From assembly GCA_004213565.1 (NCBI GenBank), contig SHBB01000004.1, positions 1 through 47,436 on the forward strand: a stretch of DNA of 47,436 nucleotides, given 5' to 3'. Origin of the DNA: Sandaracinaceae bacterium (GTDB lineage Bacteria; Myxococcota_A; Polyangia; Polyangiales; Sandaracinaceae). Below are positions 41,617 to 47,436 of this stretch, piece by piece. The translations under genes and the position numbers were made by a program. The number at the start of each line of letters is the position of its first letter. Positions within the stretch are counted from its first letter, which is position 1. The notes below the pieces were generated by a model. The model saw nothing but the letters and a program-made list of their open reading frames with translations, made no database searches and was not told where the DNA came from.

Positions 41617-41750
41617 GTGCTCAGCGGCACGTGCTCAGCGGCACCGTGCTCAACGGCACCGTGCTCAACGGCACCGTGCTCAACGGCACCGGGCTCAACG
41701 GCACCGGGCTCAACGGCACCGTGCTCACCGGCACCGGGCTCAGCGACACC
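41617..41750. repeat. Nine-unit 15-bp tandem repeat between convergent genes
   Basis: Nine units of GTGCTCAACGGCACC (one 14-bp copy, others 15 bp, with G/T and C/A variants) run from just after the kinase stop to the end of the TPR gene. The last unit holds the TGA of the TPR gene at 41740-41742. Because 15 bp is five codons, every unit repeats that TGA in the same frame on the minus strand, giving serial stop codons. GCACcGTGC within each junction is palindromic. Confidence 0.9.
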
Positions 41751-44700
41751 GAGCCGCGACGCGCCTGACGTCGGGCGCGTCGTAGCCGTTCGGCGCCGCT
41801 TCGAGGTAGCGCCGGGCCAAGGTGCAGGCCTCCTCGCCGCGCCCGAGCCGCGGGGCGAGACGGCCGAGCGCCTCCGGCGGCGGCATCACGCCCGTGACGG
41901 CCGCGCGGAGCGCCTCGAGCGGCGCGTTGCCACGCTCGATGGCCACGTTCGCCAGGAGGAGGTGCGCCGGGCCGAAGCGCGCGTCGGCGGCGAGCGCCGC
42001 GTTGGCCGCCTCCACCGTCTCGTCGAAGTCGCCGTGCTCGAACTCCAGACGCCCGCGCGCCACCGCGAGCGCGGGCGCGAGCGCCTCCGCGAGGCCGCGT
42101 GACTCCGCCTCTCGCTCCGCCGTCGCGATCGCCCGCCGAGCGCTGGAGAGATCGCCGCGGCGGATGTCGATCAGCGACTGGCCGAGCAGCGCCTCGGGCT
42201 GATTGCGATCCCTCGAGAGGGCCTGGGCGAAGGCGCGCGAGGCGTCGCGGTCCTCCTCCGCCTGCGCGTAGAGCGCACCGAGCGCGGTGAACAGCTCCGC
42301 GTCTCGGTGCTCGCGGGCGAGCGGCTCGAGGGTCGACGCGCTCGCCGCGCCGTCGCCCCGGAAGACCATCATTCGCCCGCGCAGGCGCGCCACCTCGAGC
42401 GCCTCGTGCCCCGTGGCCGCCGCCTCCTCGATGCGGGTCGCCGCGGTCTCGACGTCTCGGGCCGCGAGCGCGAGGTGCGCGAGCCCGACCAGCGCGCGGG
42501 GGTGGGCGGGGCGAAGGGACAGCGCGCGCTCGTAGGCCTGCTGCGCCTCCGCGGCCTCCCCGGCCTGACGCGCCGCGTCCCCGAGATCGGCGGCCAGGTC
42601 GGGGTCGTTCTCGCGCGAGGCGGAGGCGCGGCGGAGAGACGTCAACGCCTCCTGCACCTGCCCGCGCCGCAGCTGGAGCGAGCCGCGGGCCGCGAGCAGC
42701 TCGGCCGCCTCGGGCCGACGCCGAAGCGCCGCGTCGAGGATCTCGGAGGCGTCGTCGAGGCGCCCCTCCGCGAGGTAGGCGCGCGCGAGCAGGGGGGCCG
42801 TCTCGAGGTCATCGACCGCGCTGGCGCGGAGCGGCTCGAGCAGCTGGATCGCGCGGCCGGCGTGCCCGCCGTCCATCTCGATGGCGGCCAGCCGCACACG
42901 CGCGTGGCGACCCTCGGGCCCGGGCACCTCCAGGGCAGCCTCGTAGAGCGGGCGCGCCTCGTCCGTCTGACCGCGCGCTTCGAGGATGCGGGCCCGGAGC
43001 AAGCTCCGCCGCGGCGTGGCCTCGGCCGCGCCCAACGCCTCGAGCGCCTCGTCGAGGGCGCCCGCGTCCAAGAGCACCTCCGCCGTGAGCAGCGCGCGCC
43101 CCGACTCGTCGATCGGCGGCTCCGGAAGCGCCGACAGATGCTCGCGCGCCTCCGTGGCCGAGCCGGCCCGCAGGAACGTCTCGATCATCCCCATCGCGAA
43201 GGCTTCGTCGCTGGGCGGAGGATGCGTCGCGGCCGCCCGCACCTCCTGGAGCGCGGTCGACGCGTCGCCCTGCGCCGCGGCGTGTTTCGCGCGCAGCAGG
43301 TGGGCCCAGGCGAGCTCGAAGGGAGTCGCCCGCTCGGCCAGGTCGTCGACCACCGCCGTCGCCTCGTCCAGCGCGCGGGCGGGGTCGCTCCCGCTGTCCT
43401 GAAGGATGCGCGCACGGATCACGCGCACCGACGGATGCGTCTCGCCCGAAGGGATGGAGTCGAGCAGCGTGAGCCCGGCCGCGCTGTCGCCCGTGCGGTG
43501 GCGCATCAACGCGTGCAACGTGACGTGACGCGGAGAGCCGGGTCGCGCCGTCGCCGCCTGTCGGGATGCTTCCTCCGCCTGCGACCAGCGACCGAGCGCG
43601 GCGGTCGCGAACGCCCGGGCACGGAACGCCTCGGGGATCTGCTCTCCCTCCGCGGTGAGGCCGCTGAGCACGGACAGGGCCTCGGTCGACGCGCCGCGAT
43701 CGACCGCGAGCAGCGCCGACGCGATCGACGCGTCGGTGCTCGCCCCGTCACCCTGGAGCGAATCGAGGATGGCCTGCGCTTCGTCCGCCCTCTCCACGTC
43801 GTGCTCGAGCACGAGCGTGGCGAGGAGCCGCGCCTTCAGCGCCCGCTGCCGGACGTCTCCGTCGTCGCCGATCTCCGCGACCACCGCCTCGACCGCGGCC
43901 CGGTCGCCGCTGTCCCCCGCGGTCGCCGCCGCGCCCCGAACCTCTTCGCGGGCCGCGGCGTCGAGCCAGGCCGAAGCGGCGAGCCCGCCGCCCACCCCGA
44001 GCACGACCAGGAGCAGCGCCCCGAGGGCCGCGGGGACGACCCAGCGACGCTTGCCGCGACGCTCGGCCACGCGCTCGGTGGCGATGTCGCGGGCGAGCCC
44101 TCGCGGGGGCTCCGCGGCGGGCGCGGACGCTGGCGTGGGGTGCGGCGCGGCTTCGTACGCGGGCGGCACGGACGCGGCGGGGAACGGCGTCGGCGCGTGC
44201 ACGTTTCCGCCCGTGGGGATCGGGGCCGGGCGGGCCTCGGGCATCGGCACACGCGCCATCGTCGGCGGCTCGACCTCGGAGTCGTCGTCGAGGCCGTCGA
44301 GGAGGCGGGCGCGGGTGGGCTCCTCGTCGAGGTCTTCGATGGGCGACGTGAACGCGTCGGTCGGCAACAGGTCGCCGGCGAACGGCTCGAAGTCGTCCTG
44401 GATCTCCAGGTCGAGCGGCGCGATCGGCTCGAAGGTCGGGCCGGGGGGCGGGAACGGCTTGGGGGTGAGCCCCTTCGCGCTCGGCACCTGGGCGCGGGTC
44501 GGCTCGCCCTCGAGCGCCAGCGGCACCGCGTCCCTGGAGTCGAGCGGGAGCTCCTCCGTCACCGGCTCGGGCACGAGCCCCGTCAGCCCCTCGTCGGCGT
44601 CGCGCGGCTTGGGCTTGGCGACCGCCGTCGGCTGCTGCGGCAGCGGGTCCGCGGACGTGGGTGGCTTCGCGGGCGGCGCCGGGAGCGGGGCGGCCGCGAA

Positions 44701-45318
44701 CCCGAGCGCGGTCGGCTTGCGGGCGCGGACCCGCGGCGCGGGGCGCGCTGGGCTGGTCTTGGGCCGCTCGCGCGCCTCCGCGACCGCCTCCTCGACCAGG
44801 CTGGGATCCACCTGCACGGAGGGCTCCGGCTCGTGCGGGAGATCGGCCGCCGTCGCGGGAACCGGCGTGTTGGTCTCCTCCCACTCGGGCGATCGCGTCT
44901 CGACCGTGGGCTCCGCCTCGTCGGCGAACCAGCGCTCGATGGTGTTCGAGACCGGGGCGTTCTCGTCGGCCGCCTCTCCGAGGAGCTCCTGGGCGACCTC
45001 GTCGCTGGGATCGAGCTTCAGCGCCTTCCGCAGCGCCTCCACCGCTTGAGTGGGCCGGCCGTCGCGAAGGTACGCCTCGCCCAGGAGTCGATGCACCGGG
45101 GCGTGATCGGGCTTCTTGCGAGCGAGCGCCATCATCTCGACCCGGACCTCGTCGTAGCGCTCGAGCGCCAGCAAGGCCTCGCCGAGCAGCAGACGCACCT
45201 CGACCTGATCCGGGCGCACGAGCAGCGCCCTTCGACACGCACGAACCGCTTCTTGATAGCGGCGCTCCGAAATCAGGAGCTTCGCGCGCTCGGTCAGCTC
45301 CTGGCTCGCTGCGCCCAT
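41740..45318 (-). CDS. Giant TPR-repeat protein with central membrane helix
   Basis: Protein of 1192 residues starting at ATG 45318 (MGAASQELTERAKLLISERR). Residues 1-115 are TPR repeats (RYQEAVRACRRALLVRPDQ, PTQAVEALRKALKLDPSDE). Residues 120-420 are low-complexity Pro/Ala/Glu, with repeated EPTRA patches. A membrane helix at about 424-446 (WVVPAALGALLLVVLGVGGG) follows. Residues 450-1180 are many more TPR-like repeats (WSQAEEASRQAATARPGSPR, PEAAELLAARGSLQLRRG, AAEAQQAYERALSLRPAHPR). The TPRs thus lie on both sides of a membrane helix. It is probably a scaffold for envelope or motility machinery, a role known for such proteins in myxobacteria generally, not shown here. Its stop lies inside the 15-bp repeat. 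Confidence 0.88.
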   Translation of the reverse strand: MGAASQELTERAKLLISERRYQEAVRACRRALLVRPDQVEVRLLLGEALLALERYDEVRVEMMALARKKPDHAPVHRLLGEAYLRDGRPTQAVEALRKALKLDPSDEVAQELLGEAADENAPVSNTIERWFADEAEPTVETRSPEWEETNTPVPATAADLPHEPEPSVQVDPSLVEEAVAEARERPKTSPARPAPRVRARKPTALGFAAAPLPAPPAKPPTSADPLPQQPTAVAKPKPRDADEGLTGLVPEPVTEELPLDSRDAVPLALEGEPTRAQVPSAKGLTPKPFPPPGPTFEPIAPLDLEIQDDFEPFAGDLLPTDAFTSPIEDLDEEPTRARLLDGLDDDSEVEPPTMARVPMPEARPAPIPTGGNVHAPTPFPAASVPPAYEAAPHPTPASAPAAEPPRGLARDIATERVAERRGKRRWVVPAALGALLLVVLGVGGGLAASAWLDAAAREEVRGAAATAGDSGDRAAVEAVVAEIGDDGDVRQRALKARLLATLVLEHDVERADEAQAILDSLQGDGASTDASIASALLAVDRGASTEALSVLSGLTAEGEQIPEAFRARAFATAALGRWSQAEEASRQAATARPGSPRHVTLHALMRHRTGDSAAGLTLLDSIPSGETHPSVRVIRARILQDSGSDPARALDEATAVVDDLAERATPFELAWAHLLRAKHAAAQGDASTALQEVRAAATHPPPSDEAFAMGMIETFLRAGSATEAREHLSALPEPPIDESGRALLTAEVLLDAGALDEALEALGAAEATPRRSLLRARILEARGQTDEARPLYEAALEVPGPEGRHARVRLAAIEMDGGHAGRAIQLLEPLRASAVDDLETAPLLARAYLAEGRLDDASEILDAALRRRPEAAELLAARGSLQLRRGQVQEALTSLRRASASRENDPDLAADLGDAARQAGEAAEAQQAYERALSLRPAHPRALVGLAHLALAARDVETAATRIEEAAATGHEALEVARLRGRMMVFRGDGAASASTLEPLAREHRDAELFTALGALYAQAEEDRDASRAFAQALSRDRNQPEALLGQSLIDIRRGDLSSARRAIATAEREAESRGLAEALAPALAVARGRLEFEHGDFDETVEAANAALAADARFGPAHLLLANVAIERGNAPLEALRAAVTGVMPPPEALGRLAPRLGRGEEACTLARRYLEAAPNGYDAPDVRRVAARCR

Positions 45319-45403
45319 CTTCTCTCGCGGGCCCGTGCTCCCACGTGCTCTCCGTCCTCGTCCCCCGCAGGCCAAGCTCGCACGTCGCGCGTGCTGGATC
45401 CAA

Positions 45404-45409
45404 GGGTAG
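45404..45409 (-). promoter_or_regulatory. Possible -10 box (TACCCT) for TPR gene
   Basis: TACCCT on the minus strand lies about 85 nt before the TPR start in an otherwise GC-rich region. No convincing -35 box is seen, so the TPR gene may also be read through from the TgpA-like gene. Confidence 0.2.
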
Positions 45410-45412
45410 TCA

Positions 45413-47436
45413 TTAATCGACGCGCGGGAAAAGATCCCGTCGCCCCACCAACGCACGGATCCGTCGCTCCAGGCGCTCCCCATCGGCCGCGTCGAGGCTG
45501 CCGCCGCCGTAGCGCGCGTCTCGATGGCGGTCCGTGACCTCCCGGACGAGCTCCATCTCGGTGAACCCGGCCGCCTCGAGCGCGGCCAGCTGCTCGTCGG
45601 GGGTGCGCGAAGGCGGGCGAGGGTGGCCCAGCTTCGCCAGCACGCGGTCGAGCGCTCGATAGAGGCGGATGGCGACCCGCGCGCGCTCGGGATCCTGCGC
45701 GGCCTTCGCGCGACGGCGCCGCAGCAGCAGGAACACGGCGAGCGCGATCACGAGCAGCCCGGCGCCGGCGAGCAGCCACCCGTCGGGACGAGCGGAGCGC
45801 GCGCCCGACTCCGAGGAGCGCGCCGGCGCGTCGGCCTCTCCGTCCCCGAAGAGATCCCGCAGCTGTCGGACGATCGAGATCTGGGAGCGCAGGTCGTAGC
45901 CGACCACGTCGTCCGCCCAGCGGGTCTCGATCGCGTCGAAGATCTGGCGCAGCGTCGCGAGCCAGCCCCCGCCGGGCCCGAAGGCGTCGCGACCGGAGGG
46001 GGTGGGATCGAGCACGACCCAGCCGCGCGCGGGGAGCCACACCTCCACCCAGCTGTGCGCGTCGCCCTGGCTGATCGCGTAGTAGCTCCCGTAGGCGTTG
46101 TAGCGTCCGCCCAGAAAGCCCGTGACGTTGCGCGTGGGGACGCCGAGGGTTCGCAGCATCACCGCCAGCGACGTGGAGTAGTACTCACAGTGCCCGCGCT
46201 TGGCCTCGAAGAGGAAGACCTCGAGCGGGAGCCGTCCTCCGAGCGGCGGGGTCTCGAGCGAGTACGTGTACTCACCGCTCTCTCGCAGGCGCTGCACGAT
46301 CCGCTCGACGCGATCCCCGTCGCTCTCGGCGCCCGCCGTCCATGCGCGGGCGAGCTCCGCCACCCGCTCGTGCCCCTCCGGCACCTGGAGATATCGCCGC
46401 AGGAGATCGGGATCGGGGTCTTCGGCGCGCACCTCGACCGCCGTCCAGGCGACGTAGCGCAGCCCCATCCCGTCGGCGTCGCCGTAGCGAACGTCCACGC
46501 CGGGCGCGATGTGCACGTCGCGACCGACGGGCACGCCTCCCGTCATGCGGGGCGGGATCTCGAGCCCGACCGTGTCCGGCGGGAGGAAGATCACCGGCTC
46601 GTCGAGCGCGTCGAGCACGATCGACCAGGCGCGATCCTGCGTGGGCTGCGGGAAGCGATGCGGCACCGGATAGAAGTCGTCCGCGTGCCCGACGCTCTCA
46701 CTCTCGAGCTCGCTGCTCCGGGTCCAGCGTCGGCCGTCGTAGTGATCGAAGCTGGTCCCGCGCAGGCGGAGCGACATCCGCTCGGGCGGGTCCGCCGGGA
46801 GACTCGGCGGCTCGACGCGCAGCACGACGGTCGGATCGGTCCGGATCAACCCGAAGTCCCCGAGCTCGACGTCCGCGCCGAAGCCGCTCACGCGTTGACC
46901 GAGATCGCGGCCGAGGGTCAGGAAGCCGAGCCCGACCCGCGGGAACGCGAGGAAGATGCCCGCCGTCATCGCGAACAGCGGGACCGCGAGCGCGGCCGTG
47001 CCGAGCAGGAACCCAGTGCCGACGAGCGGGCTGCGCAGGGTGCGCGCGATGGCCTCCTCGCGCTCGGGCTCCGGCAGCGGCGCGTGCTGCGCCTCGAGCT
47101 CCGCGCGGAGGTGCCCGAGGGCCAGCGTCCAGGGCACGACGACGACGAAGCCGAGGAAGACCAGGGCGTAGGTGATCTCGGTCGACAACACCGTCGCCGC
47201 GATCAGATGGAGCAGCGCGAGCGCGGCGATCTGCTGGTGCTCACGCGCACCGCGTCGGTTGAACAGGCGCGAGATCTGGAGCGCGGCGGTGAGCTCCAGC
47301 ACGAGCGGGAGGAGCGGGGCGCCGAAGAATCCACGGGCGGACTGCACGAGCAGGAACACCACCACGCCGATGGTCCAGCCTCGGGTCCACCGAGGATCGC
47401 GGATGCGCGCCCCCTCGGCGAACCAGCTGGCGATCC
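45413..47436 (-). CDS. TgpA-like transglutaminase membrane protein (5' end outside window)
   Basis: Membrane-anchored transglutaminase-like enzyme; the frame runs to the right edge, so the N-terminus lies outside. Visible are several hydrophobic segments (VVVFLLVQSARGFFGAPLLP; IAALALLHLIAATVLSTEIT; ALVFLGFVVVVPWTLAL) with cytoplasmic loops. An extracytoplasmic part carries the transglutaminase triad: Cys in GHCEYYSTSLAVMLRTLGVP, His in GDAHSWVEVW and Asp in WVVLDPTPSG. A helix and a C-terminal domain follow (RRRRAKAAQDPERARVAIRL, ending RRDLFPRVD). This is the layout of TgpA and DUF3488/DUF4129-type proteins, often encoded with MoxR ATPase and DUF58 genes, which would lie beyond the edge. The TPR gene follows on the same strand after 94 bp. 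Confidence 0.92.
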   Translation of the reverse strand, partial: IASWFAEGARIRDPRWTRGWTIGVVVFLLVQSARGFFGAPLLPLVLELTAALQISRLFNRRGAREHQQIAALALLHLIAATVLSTEITYALVFLGFVVVVPWTLALGHLRAELEAQHAPLPEPEREEAIARTLRSPLVGTGFLLGTAALAVPLFAMTAGIFLAFPRVGLGFLTLGRDLGQRVSGFGADVELGDFGLIRTDPTVVLRVEPPSLPADPPERMSLRLRGTSFDHYDGRRWTRSSELESESVGHADDFYPVPHRFPQPTQDRAWSIVLDALDEPVIFLPPDTVGLEIPPRMTGGVPVGRDVHIAPGVDVRYGDADGMGLRYVAWTAVEVRAEDPDPDLLRRYLQVPEGHERVAELARAWTAGAESDGDRVERIVQRLRESGEYTYSLETPPLGGRLPLEVFLFEAKRGHCEYYSTSLAVMLRTLGVPTRNVTGFLGGRYNAYGSYYAISQGDAHSWVEVWLPARGWVVLDPTPSGRDAFGPGGGWLATLRQIFDAIETRWADDVVGYDLRSQISIVRQLRDLFGDGEADAPARSSESGARSARPDGWLLAGAGLLVIALAVFLLLRRRRAKAAQDPERARVAIRLYRALDRVLAKLGHPRPPSRTPDEQLAALEAAGFTEMELVREVTDRHRDARYGGGSLDAADGERLERRIRALVGRRDLFPRVD

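Noticed and set aside
41617-41750. CRISPR array
   Set aside because: Units are 15 bp, contiguous and without spacers.
42307-45537. Open frame of more than 1000 codons on the plus strand over the TPR gene
   Set aside because: High-GC antisense shadow: composition is Arg/Gly-rich and no family is recognisable, while the minus frame shows clear TPR repeats.

Overview
The window is high-GC bacterial chromosome (about 70% G+C by eye, third codon positions almost always G or C). It most likely comes from a Myxococcota bacterium, perhaps of the Sandaracinaceae/Polyangia type. The evidence is a secreted protease with a MYXO-CTERM-like tail (Cys, membrane helix, Arg cluster), several Cys-rich lipoproteins with Asp/Ala/Gly linkers, an FHA plus sigma-54 activator, a eukaryotic-type Ser/Thr kinase and giant TPR proteins. 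I see no rRNA, tRNA, CRISPR array, prophage or insertion sequence. Two genes run off the ends: an Hpt-REC protein on the left and a TgpA-like transglutaminase on the right.

Layout. 1-5.8 kb: Hpt-REC signalling protein, convergent MYXO-CTERM metalloprotease, divergent hexaheme lipoprotein, DUF3634-like membrane protein, then a minus-strand operon (lipoprotein, patatin, secreted protein of six 16-residue Cys repeats). 5.8-11.1 kb: plus-strand operon with an HExxH-type putative peptide hydroxylase, an SDR, an 86-residue protein and an ABC1/UbiB kinase, then a cholesterol-oxidase-like GMC enzyme. 11.2-14.5 kb: a pseudo-receiver-like protein, Cys-rich lipoproteins and a TetR regulator. 14.6-18.5 kb: housekeeping ruvA-ruvB and cysD-cysN. 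18.6-24.1 kb: a large uncharacterised protein and two convergent lipoproteins that look like paralogues, with a decayed gene and a terminator between them. 24.2-25.8 kb: minus-strand operon of a 109-residue protein, a 7-helix membrane protein and an XRE-cupin regulator. 25.9-27.9 kb: SDR, QueA-like protein and a small protein. 27.8-33.8 kb: SerA-like dehydrogenase, Nudix hydrolase, LamG-like lipoprotein, dapF, a protein with a 30-fold Glu-Pro stalk and an AmpG-like MFS transporter. 33.8-37.9 kb: L,D-transpeptidase, glycosyltransferase, sulfotransferase and an HPr-kinase-like P-loop protein, possibly a tailoring cassette. 37.9-47.4 kb: FHA/sigma-54 activator coupled to rpe, Ser/Thr kinase, a 15-bp tandem repeat, a 1192-residue TPR protein and a transglutaminase.

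How it fits together. The region mixes core metabolism and repair (RuvAB, CysDN, DapF, Rpe, SerA-like) with envelope and secreted functions. Two features recur. First, at least nine genes have a TANNNT hexamer 6-8 nt before the start codon and no Shine-Dalgarno sequence, a layout typical of leaderless transcripts. Second, five convergent gene pairs overlap at their 3' ends. All function calls come from reading motifs; no database search was possible.
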